12,404 bases of DNA from JBHELT01 sp046262935 (GTDB lineage: Bacteria; Actinomycetota; CADDZG01; JAHWKV01). The notes under the pieces were generated by a model. The model had not been told where the DNA came from. It did not search any database and worked only from the letters and a program-made list of their open reading frames with translations. The translations under genes and the position numbers were made by a program. Location of the stretch: assembly GCA_046262935.1 (NCBI GenBank), contig JBHELT010000093.1, forward strand, positions 1 to 12,404, in the 5' to 3' direction. Positions 1 to 6,696 of this stretch are shown here, one piece after another (the stretch's first letter is position 1; each line of letters starts with the position of its first letter).

Positions 1-63
1 CTGATAGGGCGTGGATCTGTTGGGACCCGTCTGGGATTCGTACGCGGCGAAACAAAAGGCCCC

Positions 64-270
64 CTACTCTTCAAGATCTTCTTCGAATGGCTCGAGCGCC
101 GCGCCATATACGTGGAATGGCAGGATGTCGTCTTGATCAGCAAAGACAAGGTAGTTGTGAGGAACCCCCCCGGTGGGTTCGTTCGTTACAAAGACATCAC
201 CTAAGATGTCCGCAAGCCGGAGCCAAGTTGAAACTTGGTTCGACCGAGAAGTGTTTGCTCCAAGCAACAT
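64..270 (-). CDS. Hypothetical small acidic protein (doubtful)
   Basis: An open frame of 68 codons begins 12 bp after the DUF72 gene on the same strand and could be the last gene of that transcript. The C-terminal two thirds read like ordinary protein, with an acidic end (EPFEEDLEE) and hydrophobic patches such as NYLVFADQDD, but I recognise no family. No Shine-Dalgarno sequence precedes the ATG at 270. A 16-bp palindrome (223-238) lies inside the frame. It may be a genuine small gene, a remnant, or chance. Positions 1-63 hold nothing I can identify. Confidence 0.3.
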   Translation of the reverse strand: MLLGANTSRSNQVSTWLRLADILGDVFVTNEPTGGVPHNYLVFADQDDILPFHVYGAALEPFEEDLEE

Positions 271-282
271 CAGAGGGATGAA

Positions 283-1029
283 CTATTCGGTGACCAGCCC
301 TACTGCCTCGGCGATCACGGTGAAGCGCGCCGCATCGCGGACCGCACATGCTTTGTGGTCGTTGTTGAAGTAAACGAAAACATCGGCTGCTGGATCCCAC
401 ATGTCGCCGATTCGACAAGCCCACGACTTGAGCGCGTCGTCTCCGTAACAAGGGTGCGGCTTGGCCGACCCCTCATGCATCCGAAGAAAACCCCAGTCGG
501 CACTCCGCCAAACCGGGCCCTTAGGCCGCGACCCGCGATCGGCAAGACACCACGCGGCACCGCGTTGCTTGAGGACCTGCCTTGTATCTTCGGTGAACCA
601 AGACGCATGTCGAAACTCGACCGCGACGCGCAACTGTGAAGGGATAAGTTCCAAGGTATGCAAGAGAAGCTGCGGATCGGCTTGAAGGTTGGGAGGTAAT
701 TGCAGAAGGACGGGTCCAAGCTTCGGTCCAAGACCACGGCATCGAGACAGGAACCTCTCGACAGGCTCTTGCGGATCCTTCAATCGCTTTATATGCGTGA
801 GGTACCGGCTCATTTTGACCGTGACCACGAAATCGTCCGGGACGCGGGCGGCCCAGCGTTCGAAAGTCTCAAGCGGGGGCAGCCGGTAAAAGGTGTTATT
901 AACCTCGACGGTCCTAAAAGGTGAACTGTAGTAGCCCAGCCAGTCGTCTTGGGCCATTTCCCATGGGTAGAAGGCGCCTTTCCAATCTTTGTACTGCCAG
1001 CCGGATGTACCGATGAACAAAATTTTCAA
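283..1029 (-). CDS. DUF72 family protein (YecE-like)
   Basis: This is a 248-residue member of the DUF72 family, a TIM-barrel-like fold of unknown biochemical role. Family hallmarks appear in order: the N-terminal GTSGWQYKDW (8-17), EVNNTFYRLP (42-51), a KMSRYLTHIKRL block (72-83), LGPVLLQLPPNL (104-115), VEFRHASW (137-144) and YFNNDHKACAVRDA (220-233). Length fits the usual 240-260 residues. I chose the TTG at 1029 because it places the first strand (KILFIGTSGW) at the N-terminus as in relatives, and because the frame further upstream only runs through the preceding gene in another phase. That TTG lies 2 nt after the stop of the upstream gene and has only a weak purine-rich stretch (GGAAAAAAG) before it, so translational coupling is likely. 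Family assignment is firm; function is unknown. Confidence 0.9.
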   Translation of the reverse strand: MKILFIGTSGWQYKDWKGAFYPWEMAQDDWLGYYSSPFRTVEVNNTFYRLPPLETFERWAARVPDDFVVTVKMSRYLTHIKRLKDPQEPVERFLSRCRGLGPKLGPVLLQLPPNLQADPQLLLHTLELIPSQLRVAVEFRHASWFTEDTRQVLKQRGAAWCLADRGSRPKGPVWRSADWGFLRMHEGSAKPHPCYGDDALKSWACRIGDMWDPAADVFVYFNNDHKACAVRDAARFTVIAEAVGLVTE

Positions 1030-1031
1030 GT

Positions 1032-1364
1032 CTACTTTTTTCCGTTCACCGCTCTTTGAAGTTGCTGTTTGTTCATGCCCGAGCGGCCGGGAATGTTCAT
1101 TTGCCTGGCTTCCTCGTACAGCTGGTCGCGCGTTCTTCCCGCTTCTCCGGTATGCGATCTCAATCCCCCCCTGCGACCCGAGGAAATATCTGTTCGAGAG
1201 AGTCGCGAACTCGTTTTCGCCTCTCCCGAACGCGCACGCTCTTTGTTCACGGTCCGGACGGCGATCTCTTCCGCGGTGGATCGACTCTTGCCACGATCTT
1301 GGAGTCCTTCTTTGATGTGCTCGTATTGCCGCTCGCGCTTCTTGGTCCAAACACCTTGTGGCAT
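1032..1364 (-). CDS. Small 'plasmid stabilization'/Rho_N-like protein
   Basis: This 110-residue, highly charged protein matches a widespread small family often labelled plasmid stabilization protein or Rho termination factor N-terminal-like. The opening MPQGVWTKKRERQYEHIKEG is characteristic. It is followed by a helix with AEEIAVRTVNKERARSGE (31-48), a low-complexity basic linker with RRGGLRS (64-70), and a C-terminal SAP/Rho_N-like helical module (about 78-106, with QLYEEARQMNIPGRSGMNK). The start at 1364 is supported by AAAGGAG 6 nt upstream; the longer frame from 1403 would bury that ribosome site. The gene is first of a two-gene unit with the DUF72 gene 2 nt downstream. The plasmid-maintenance label is inherited and untested; a nucleic-acid-binding role is inferred from the Rho_N-like end and the many Arg/Lys residues. 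Confidence 0.85.
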   Translation of the reverse strand: MPQGVWTKKRERQYEHIKEGLQDRGKSRSTAEEIAVRTVNKERARSGEAKTSSRLSRTDISSGRRGGLRSHTGEAGRTRDQLYEEARQMNIPGRSGMNKQQLQRAVNGKK

Positions 1365-1461
1365 CTCTGGCTCCTTTGATTTATGCAAGGTGATTACCCT
1401 CAATAGGGGCCATCGACACCACGATCGAGGCGCAGGACACTCCGCCCATCAAGGTTTCGTT

Positions 1462-1536
1462 CCGTTAGGGCTGGTATGTTCATTGTGGGTAACTTTTCGT
1501 TCGCGCTGATCAACGGTGTGAGCCCTGCCCTAACGG
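1462..1536. repeat. 10-bp inverted repeat with 55-bp spacer
   Basis: CCGTTAGGGC (1462-1471) and GCCCTAACGG (1527-1536) are exact reverse complements. A second, staggered pairing AGGGCT (1467-1472) / AGCCCT (1521-1526) is also possible. The spacer has no obvious gene. It could be a binding site pair, an old element end, or chance; no adjacent target-site duplication was seen. Confidence 0.4.
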
Positions 1537-1634
1537 GTATGCGTCATGGGTGCCATGTGCAAGCGGTTAGTAGGCTCGCGGTCGCAGAAGAGAAATGAGA
1601 TCCGTAACCCCAAGAACTGAAACCGTTATTGTGC

Positions 1635-1706
1635 CTAAACTGTCTGGATGTTGTCGTTTACGCGGAAAATGTTGGTGGGGTCGTACTTGAGTTCCTGCCT
1701 CTCCAT
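1635..1706 (-). pseudogene. C-terminal remnant of BBE-domain FAD oxidoreductase
   Basis: The minus strand encodes ERQELKYDPTNIFRVNDNIQ followed within a few residues by a stop. This closely matches the extreme C-terminus of FAD-linked oxidases with a berberine-bridge-enzyme (BBE) domain, where the consensus runs roughly K-x-x-Y-D-P-x-N-x-F-R-x-N-x-N-I. Upstream on the same strand (1707-1860) the reading frame stays open but I see no BBE or FAD-binding sequence in any frame, so only about 24 residues of the former gene are recognisable. The match is short, so confidence is moderate. Confidence 0.45.
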
Positions 1707-1813
1707 GTCTGCTATGCATGTGCTTCGCCCATCCGTCAGATGCCATCTAGAGTTTGCTGGTCCCTGCATCAGGTTGTGGACCGGTACTCTTTTGCGCCGC
1801 TCAGACAGATAGC

Positions 1814-1838
1814 GGTTGGATGACAGAGTTTTGGGTAT
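1814..1838 (+). promoter_or_regulatory. Possible SigB/SigF-type promoter
   Basis: GGTTG (1814-1818) and GGGTAT (1833-1838) are 14 bp apart, resembling the actinobacterial stress-sigma pattern GTTT-N14/15-GGGTA(T/C), with one mismatch in the -35 element. The predicted start, about 7 bp further on, would give a short leader that still includes the AAGGAG before the zinc-ribbon gene at 1867. Confidence 0.3.
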
Positions 1839-1866
1839 GGGTTCAACATTGGAAGGAGCACTTACT

Positions 1867-2133
1867 ATGGCCGAGAGCTTTGTCTGCGACAACTGCGGAA
1901 GCACGTATCCCATCAATCAGTTGAAGGAAGCCTTTCGGGACGAGGGCGCAGAGAGGATCAAGGAGGCCCTGTGTGCCTCATGTCTGGATGAGCGTATGAA
2001 CCAAGCTGACAAGGTAAGAGGAGTTGTTGGAGACAGAAAGTCGGCGGCGGTCCATCTAACGGAGAACGAAGATCTGGACCTTACAGAAAAGGCGCGAGAA
2101 AGTTTTGGACAACGCCAACGACACCTAACCTAA
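1867..2133 (+). CDS. Small zinc-ribbon protein
   Basis: This is an 88-residue protein with a two-knuckle metal site: CDNC at residues 7-10 and CASC at residues 37-40, separated by a helical stretch. Such CxxC-x26-CxxC spacing is typical of a zinc ribbon. The remainder is acidic and hydrophilic with no membrane segment, so it is probably cytoplasmic. The ATG at 1867 is preceded by AAGGAG about 8-9 nt upstream, which favours it over the longer frame from 1816. I do not recognise a named family; small zinc-ribbon proteins of this type are commonly annotated hypothetical. It is monocistronic in this window, and a possible stress-sigma promoter precedes it. Confidence 0.8.
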   Translation: MAESFVCDNCGSTYPINQLKEAFRDEGAERIKEALCASCLDERMNQADKVRGVVGDRKSAAVHLTENEDLDLTEKARESFGQRQRHLT

Positions 2134-2692
2134 TCGGGGATGCCCAGCGCACGGCCGTCCAGCCAGGGGTACGTGAACTCGTTTGGAGTCCCCTATTTCC
2201 AGTGGGGCAATGTTAAAGGAGCTACCTCCTGCTGAAGCTCAGCTCTCCAATCACTGCGCGTGATGAGTTCTCATGAATCCAAGTGCGCTGGCGGATCTCC
2301 CCGGAATTCGGACCGGACCGGTGCCACAGCCTTGAAGACAAACTCTTTAGCAGCACTGAATCTTCCAAGATCCGCTGGTTCGCCGAATGCCGCCGACGAA
2401 GCCGTGGTCATTCCTATCTCGGCATTGATAAGCCTGGCGAACATCTCGGGATCCGAGACCTCGATCAAACCCTGAGCGACGCCCTGCTCGAGCACGCCCT
2501 GCATGAAGCTCGTGAAGGCTTGTTCCGTGCGAACAACGTCGAGGTTAGGCAGATATTCGCATCATTCACAAGTCACATCTCCCATCAAAGGAGCCTGACG
2601 CAAGAATTTTGATACCCAGCGCTCAGACCTAGGAGCCGCCAGAGCTTCACGATCGTACGGCTTCCTTTGTGAGTTACTTCAGTGCCCGAGTG
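2134..2692. other. Intergenic gap containing a TetR remnant
   Basis: This 559-bp stretch lies between the zinc-ribbon gene (plus) and the end of the kinase operon (minus). Its only recognisable content is the minus-strand TetR C-terminal-like remnant at 2271-2561. Nothing identifiable was seen in 2134-2270, and no clear intrinsic terminator was found after either neighbouring gene. Confidence 0.55.
2271..2561 (-). pseudogene. TetR/AcrR-type regulator remnant (C-terminal domain only)
   Basis: The minus-strand frame starting just after an in-frame TGA (2562-2564) encodes about 96 residues that read as the helical ligand-binding half of a TetR-family regulator: EYLPNLDVV, an EQAFTSFMQGVLEQGVAQG helix, SDPEMFARLINAEIG, and a final FSAAKEFVFKAVAP helix. 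There is no helix-turn-helix region in frame. The same frame is open again above the TGA for about 35 codons, which suggests a nonsense mutation plus loss of the N-terminal DNA-binding domain. An internal ATG at 2504 lacks a ribosome site. The assignment rests on the helix pattern and composition, not on a diagnostic motif. Confidence 0.45.
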
Positions 2693-3535
2693 TCAGACCG
2701 CATCATCGTCTCTCCTTTGGGGAAGTCGGATCGTGACGGTTCCGCCGCCGCCGGGTGTGTCCGTCAGTTCCACCTCTCCACCCGCAGTTCGAACCAATTG
2801 AGTGGTCAGGTATAGGCCGAGACCCAGACCACCATGTTCACGCGTGGTCGTGCCGTCCCCTTGAACGAAAGCGTCGAATATTTTGTCTCTGTCCTTGACC
2901 GGAACCCCAGGCCCCCGATCCGTTATTGCGAACTCCAGACCGCTGGCGATGCGGCGAACGGACACTTCCGGTGGCTTGCCTTCGGGTGAGAACTTCACCG
3001 CGTTGTCGATTACATATGAAATTGCTTCGACGATGTACTCGCGGTTGGTCAGGATTTCGGAGGCATCGGGCTCTATCGAAATGCGGATCTCTGGGTCCCC
3101 CAGACTCCGCCTGGCCTCAGTCAACAGATCGTTAACATCTACTTTTTCCTGCGTCAGGGTCCTTTGCGTTGAGCGCGGGAGGCTGGCAACGCGAAGCAGC
3201 GAATTGACGATCTTCAGAAGGCCCTGCGCCTGCTTCGCGATGGTTTCACCAGCCCCAGCCACCTGATCATGGGGCACTTTCCCCGACTTCAGCACTATGG
3301 CCCAGCCGATGATGGGAGTTAATGGCGTCCTCATCTCGTGAGAGAAGTTCTGAATCAACTGCTCCCTCATCTTCTCCGCCGCGCGCATCCGTTCCAACGC
3401 GATCTCCAGCCGGCCATTCGCGCGCTGCAGTTCGTTGGCCCTGTCCTTCTCTTGCTGATAGAGGGTTGCGAGCTCTTCCGCGTAGATCAGAGACTGGGCC
3501 TGGTCGGACAGGGGGTCTCCCGGCGGGTCTTTCAT
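2693..3535 (-). CDS. Soluble sensor histidine kinase
   Basis: This 280-residue kinase has no membrane segment. Residues 17-62 form a probable coiled coil. The H-box FSHEMRTPL places the phospho-acceptor at His66. The dimerisation helices run to about 120. The ATPase domain shows the N-box YVIDNAVKFSP (Asn178), the G1 box DRGPGVP (206-212), the F box IFDAFVQGD (219-227) and the G2 box GGLGLGL (235-241). All catalytic elements look intact, so it should autophosphorylate. With no sensory domain beyond the coiled coil, its input is probably a partner protein. It is the last gene of the operon: its ATG overlaps the stop of the upstream receiver gene (ATGA), indicating translational coupling. A natural guess is that it phosphorylates or dephosphorylates one of the two adjacent receivers. 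Confidence 0.92.
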   Translation of the reverse strand: MKDPPGDPLSDQAQSLIYAEELATLYQQEKDRANELQRANGRLEIALERMRAAEKMREQLIQNFSHEMRTPLTPIIGWAIVLKSGKVPHDQVAGAGETIAKQAQGLLKIVNSLLRVASLPRSTQRTLTQEKVDVNDLLTEARRSLGDPEIRISIEPDASEILTNREYIVEAISYVIDNAVKFSPEGKPPEVSVRRIASGLEFAITDRGPGVPVKDRDKIFDAFVQGDGTTTREHGGLGLGLYLTTQLVRTAGGEVELTDTPGGGGTVTIRLPQRRDDDAV

Positions 3536-3888
3536 CGAAGGAATGGCTTCACTGCGGCACGGAGGTGAGAAACCTTGAAAGGTTTGGCCACGAAGCCCTC
3601 CAGGCCGGCATCCAGGCCCGCGGCTTTCTTACTTTCGTGCACGCTGAATCCGATGATGGGCAGCCCTTGCAACACTGGCGACTCTCGGAGCCGCGGCAAT
3701 AGCTCTAACCCATCTTCATCTCGTAATGCGAAGTCCAGAAGGATAAGGTCCACGTTTGCCTCGAATGCATTCGCGAGCGCCTCGGAAACTGAACGCACCT
3801 GGTGTACCTTTGCGCCGAGCTGGTTCAGGCAAGCCTGCACCAGAGTGCCCATCTCTTCCTCGTCGTCGATCAGCAGGACGTTATTCAT
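3532..3888 (-). CDS. Single-domain response regulator (receiver only) 1
   Basis: This is a 118-residue stand-alone CheY-like receiver with no output domain. The acidic pair is Asp8-Asp9 (LLIDDEE), the phosphorylation site is Asp52 in LILLDFALRDEDG, the switch residue is Ser82 in IIGFSV, and the conserved Lys is Lys102 in VAKPF. The loop after the active Asp lacks the usual 'MP' (it reads FALRDEDG), a mild divergence. The ATG at 3888 is preferred over an in-frame start at 3918 because it leaves the fold starting at NNVLLIDDE. It overlaps the end of the preceding receiver gene by 8 nt, and its own stop overlaps the next kinase start (ATGA). Output must come through protein contact or phosphotransfer, as in relay systems. 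Confidence 0.9.
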   Translation of the reverse strand: MNNVLLIDDEEEMGTLVQACLNQLGAKVHQVRSVSEALANAFEANVDLILLDFALRDEDGLELLPRLRESPVLQGLPIIGFSVHESKKAAGLDAGLEGFVAKPFKVSHLRAAVKPFLR

Positions 3889-4264
3889 CGGCGGAGAGCC
3901 CCTCGAAGGTCTCATCAACCTTCTTCAGCAGAGCCAAAGGTGAGAATGGTTTCATCAAGTAGCCGTCGGCTCCCGACTCCACACCTCTCTTCTGATCGGA
4001 TTCCTGCGCCATCGCCGTGAGCATCACGATCACGATGTCCTTGGTGGCCGGGTCGGCCTTCAAGGCTTTGCACACTTCGAAGCCGTTCATGCCCGGCATT
4101 CCCACGTCGAGCAGGATCATCCGAGGCCGATGTTCGCGTGCAAGGGCCAGGGCGGCCGGCCCGTCCTCTGCCTCGAGTATCTCGTAATCGGCGCGGGTCA
4201 ATGTCATGCGAACCAGCGAACGTATCCCCGCCTCGTCTTCAGCGATTAACAGGGTCTTCGTCAC
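3881..4264 (-). CDS. Single-domain response regulator (receiver only) 2
   Basis: This is a 127-residue CheY-like receiver that ends a few residues after the fold, so it has no output domain. Key positions are canonical: Glu9-Asp10 (LLIAEDE), phospho-acceptor Asp53 in ILLDVGMPGMNG, Thr83 in VMLTA, and Lys105 in LMKPF. Translation starts at GTG (4264-4262), overlapping the TGA of the membrane kinase gene (GTGA). An AGGAGG lies 7 nt upstream inside that kinase gene, an excellent ribosome site. It is the most likely direct partner of the membrane kinase encoded just before it. Its sequence is closer to the consensus than that of the second receiver, so the two are probably not a recent duplication. 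Confidence 0.93.
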   Translation of the reverse strand: MTKTLLIAEDEAGIRSLVRMTLTRADYEILEAEDGPAALALAREHRPRMILLDVGMPGMNGFEVCKALKADPATKDIVIVMLTAMAQESDQKRGVESGADGYLMKPFSPLALLKKVDETFEGLSADE

Positions 4265-6603
4265 CTCAGGGCCTCCTGGCTTTCTCGTGCAAGTGGCAAC
4301 ACGAACGAGAAAGTGCTGCCCTCTCCCAGCTGGCTGCTCACAGACATGCGGCCACCCTGGGATTCGACGAGGTTCTTCGTTATGTACAACCCAAGGCCGG
4401 TTCCCCCGGCTGCGTGGACCTCTGGCCTGTCGATCCTGCTGAACTTCTGAAAGAGACGATCCTGGTCTTCCGGAGTCAACCCGATGCCGTGGTCAGTGAT
4501 GCTCGTTTCGATCTCGTCGTCTGTGACCGTGGCTCGGATCTGGATGTGCGAGGGGGGGTCGGAATACTTGAGCGCGTTAGACAATAGGTTGGTGAGGATC
4601 TGCACCACCAAGTCGGCGTCGCCCATCGCCGTGGGAAGTTTCGAGCATCCGTCGAGGATGATCCGCTCGGATGCATCGCCGAAAGCAGAAACGGTCTCTG
4701 ATATCAGGGCGGAGAGCTCGACTTCGCCTATGCGTGCATTCACACTGCCCGACTCGATACGCGAAACCGAGAGTAGGTCTTCGATGAGCCTGCCAAGTCT
4801 CAGCGAGCCTGAGTAGATGAGCCGGAGACCTTCTTCTGAACTCTCGGGCGTCATAGTGCCTGAAAGCAACAGCTCTGCCAAGCCAGTGATCATGGTCAAG
4901 GGCGTGCGGAGTTCGTGGGACACAGTCGAAACAAGCGAAGACTTCAGCTGGTCGATTTCACGCTCGGATGTAAGGTCCCGAAGAGTTGCCACCGCGCCGA
5001 CCATCTTGCCAGAGACAAGGATCGGCATGCCGTTGATCGCAACGGCAATATGCGCGCCGTCCCTGTGCCCGATAGTGATGTTGTGCTGGCTCATTGGCGT
5101 TTCCGATTCGGGCTTGACCAACTGGGAGAGCACCCGCTCTTCCTCTAGTACCTCCCGTCCGGAATCGTCCCAGACGGGATAGACATCTTGGGGTCTCCGA
5201 CCTAGAAGTTCTTCCTCCTTCCAGCCAGTTAGTTTTTCGAAAGCAGCGTTGACAAGGACAATTCTTTTGTCCAGATCCGTTATGAGTAATCCGTCAGACA
5301 GGCTGCCGAGAATGGCGGACTCCAATGCCGCGGACTTGCTCAGCGCCACTTCCGCGGCCTTGCGAGCGGAGAGACCCCGTATCCCTGCGGTTATGATCAC
5401 CGAACCATCCGAGGAGGCGTCGCTGATATGAACCTCGACTGGAAAGTTGCGTCCGAAGGAATCGGTCCCCGTCAACTCGAAGAAATCGCGCCTTTCAACG
5501 GACACGTCGGGGCCAAGGTCGGTGGGTGACTTGAAGTCGGATAGCAGTTCCGAGACGTGCATTCCGGTAGCCTCGTTTTGGCCGTACCCGAATATCTGTT
5601 CTCCGCCCGGATTGAGGTAGGTGATGTGACCGTCGCCGCTGAGCGACAAGATTGCATCTGGGAAAGTCTCGGCGATGGAGTGCATCAGGTGGACGCTGAT
5701 TTCTCCGCCAGTGACTAACCTTCTGAGGCGTATCAGTACCAGGCATATCAGGGCGATCGTAAGAAGAGGCACAACGACCGAGAGTCTGGCGTGCAGGTTG
5801 ACGTAGAGGCTATACGTCGTACCCAGCAGTGCGGCCGCTGCTAGCAAGACGAACCGCCCCCCTCGCAACGGGCTCGACTCGCCCGACCGGCGCGCTATGA
5901 CCGGCGTAAGCATACTGGCCGCCCCGAACGAGATGAAGAATATGAGCCACCCGGCATCTATGAAGCTGCCGAAGTGATAAGTGCCATTCAGGACACCTAT
6001 CGAGTAACTGAAATCGGCTGCCAGCGCTGATGCGACGCCGATCGCTAGCAACCGGTGTGTCCAATCCTTTATCCCAGAGAGAAGCAGGAAGATGATCGGC
6101 ACCATCATAAAGAGATCCAGTGTCGGGTAAGCGAGCGCTACGAAAATCGCGACCGCCGAATCTGCCCCGCTTACCGACGGCTGGATGACGAAGACCCAGG
6201 CCAAGATGGCGGCGCCCCCTGAAAGCACACCGGCATCCACAAGGGCCCCCCTGTCCACTTCTACCAGGCCGCTGCGAACGTATAGGAAGAGCCCGGCTCC
6301 GATGGTGGTGTAGGCCACAAGAAACAGCCAGTCAGCGATGGACGGGAAGGGGAGTGGGACCCGACGTGCTACCGTCAACGGAAACCAGATCAGGTTCGCA
6401 AGAGCGTAGACCGAAAATCCCGCCCCGATGACCAGCCACGGAACCTGCTTGTTCGTGCGCTTCCTTATCAGGATTATTGCTGCGGCCACGCCGCTCAATG
6501 CTGGATGAAAGATGCCTTGCACGAAACTGCCCCGTGGTAGCAAGAAATACAGCGGGACCAAGACGAGTGCAGCGCCAAGATACAGTTTGGCTAGGCGTGT
6601 CAA
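4261..6603 (-). CDS. Membrane sensor histidine kinase with two PAS domains
   Basis: This 780-residue integral-membrane kinase starts with roughly nine to ten hydrophobic segments (residues 5-295), including ADWLFLVAYTTIGAGLFLY, a type of membrane domain common in actinobacterial signalling proteins. It is followed by two PAS domains (about 306-415, with NPGGEQIFGY; and 425-550, with VNAAFEKLTGW), a HisKA domain with H-box VSHELRTPL (His563), and a complete ATPase domain: N-box NLLSNALKYS (Asn676), G1 DHGIG (704-708), F box LFQKFSR, G2 GGTGLGL (733-739). It should be an active kinase. The start is TTG at 6603; an in-frame stop lies three codons upstream, so no longer start exists. That TTG overlaps the TGA of a 28-codon micro-ORF and has no ribosome site of its own, implying coupling. 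The stimulus sensed is unknown. Confidence 0.92.
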   Translation of the reverse strand: MTRLAKLYLGAALVLVPLYFLLPRGSFVQGIFHPALSGVAAAIILIRKRTNKQVPWLVIGAGFSVYALANLIWFPLTVARRVPLPFPSIADWLFLVAYTTIGAGLFLYVRSGLVEVDRGALVDAGVLSGGAAILAWVFVIQPSVSGADSAVAIFVALAYPTLDLFMMVPIIFLLLSGIKDWTHRLLAIGVASALAADFSYSIGVLNGTYHFGSFIDAGWLIFFISFGAASMLTPVIARRSGESSPLRGGRFVLLAAAALLGTTYSLYVNLHARLSVVVPLLTIALICLVLIRLRRLVTGGEISVHLMHSIAETFPDAILSLSGDGHITYLNPGGEQIFGYGQNEATGMHVSELLSDFKSPTDLGPDVSVERRDFFELTGTDSFGRNFPVEVHISDASSDGSVIITAGIRGLSARKAAEVALSKSAALESAILGSLSDGLLITDLDKRIVLVNAAFEKLTGWKEEELLGRRPQDVYPVWDDSGREVLEEERVLSQLVKPESETPMSQHNITIGHRDGAHIAVAINGMPILVSGKMVGAVATLRDLTSEREIDQLKSSLVSTVSHELRTPLTMITGLAELLLSGTMTPESSEEGLRLIYSGSLRLGRLIEDLLSVSRIESGSVNARIGEVELSALISETVSAFGDASERIILDGCSKLPTAMGDADLVVQILTNLLSNALKYSDPPSHIQIRATVTDDEIETSITDHGIGLTPEDQDRLFQKFSRIDRPEVHAAGGTGLGLYITKNLVESQGGRMSVSSQLGEGSTFSFVLPLARESQEALR

Positions 6604-6686
6604 GAGAAGTCACCGCTAGTGACCGCACGAGCGACTGCCGGAATGAAGTCCTCCTCGGCGATCACCACCCGGTAAGAAGAACGCAC
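6600..6686 (-). CDS. 28-codon micro-ORF coupled to the kinase (receiver-like)
   Basis: A GTG at 6686 is preceded by AAGGAG with a 5-nt spacer, the best ribosome site at the head of the kinase operon. It opens a 28-codon frame whose TGA overlaps the TTG start of the membrane kinase (TTGA). The peptide begins with a strand and acidic pair like the first element of a response-regulator receiver (YRVVIAEED) followed by an amphipathic helix, then stops. It may be a real coupling peptide that delivers ribosomes to the weak TTG, or a truncated receiver gene kept for that purpose. An alternative in-frame ATG at 6704 would add six residues. The ribosome site and overlap are directly visible; the receiver resemblance is inference from a short segment. 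Confidence 0.55.
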   Translation of the reverse strand: MRSSYRVVIAEEDFIPAVARAVTSGDFS

Positions 6687-6696
6687 AATCTCTCCT

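Larger units (their letters stand above)
1404..1866. other. Intergenic gap between divergent genes
   Basis: This 463-bp gap separates the minus-strand Rho_N-like gene from the plus-strand zinc-ribbon gene. It contains no intact gene that I can support. It holds a 10-bp inverted repeat (CCGTTAGGGC at 1462-1471, GCCCTAACGG at 1527-1536), a short minus-strand remnant of a BBE-type oxidase (about 1635-1706), and a possible alternative-sigma promoter (1814-1838). Confidence 0.6.

Noticed and set aside
223..238. 16-bp palindrome CCAAGTT-GA-AACTTGG inside the doubtful ORF
   Set aside because: A single short palindrome with no second copy and no clear promoter around it; could be chance, so not called as an operator.
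315..737. Long open frames opposite or beside the DUF72 gene
   Set aside because: They are shadows of the DUF72 reading frame, with no ribosome site or family resemblance.
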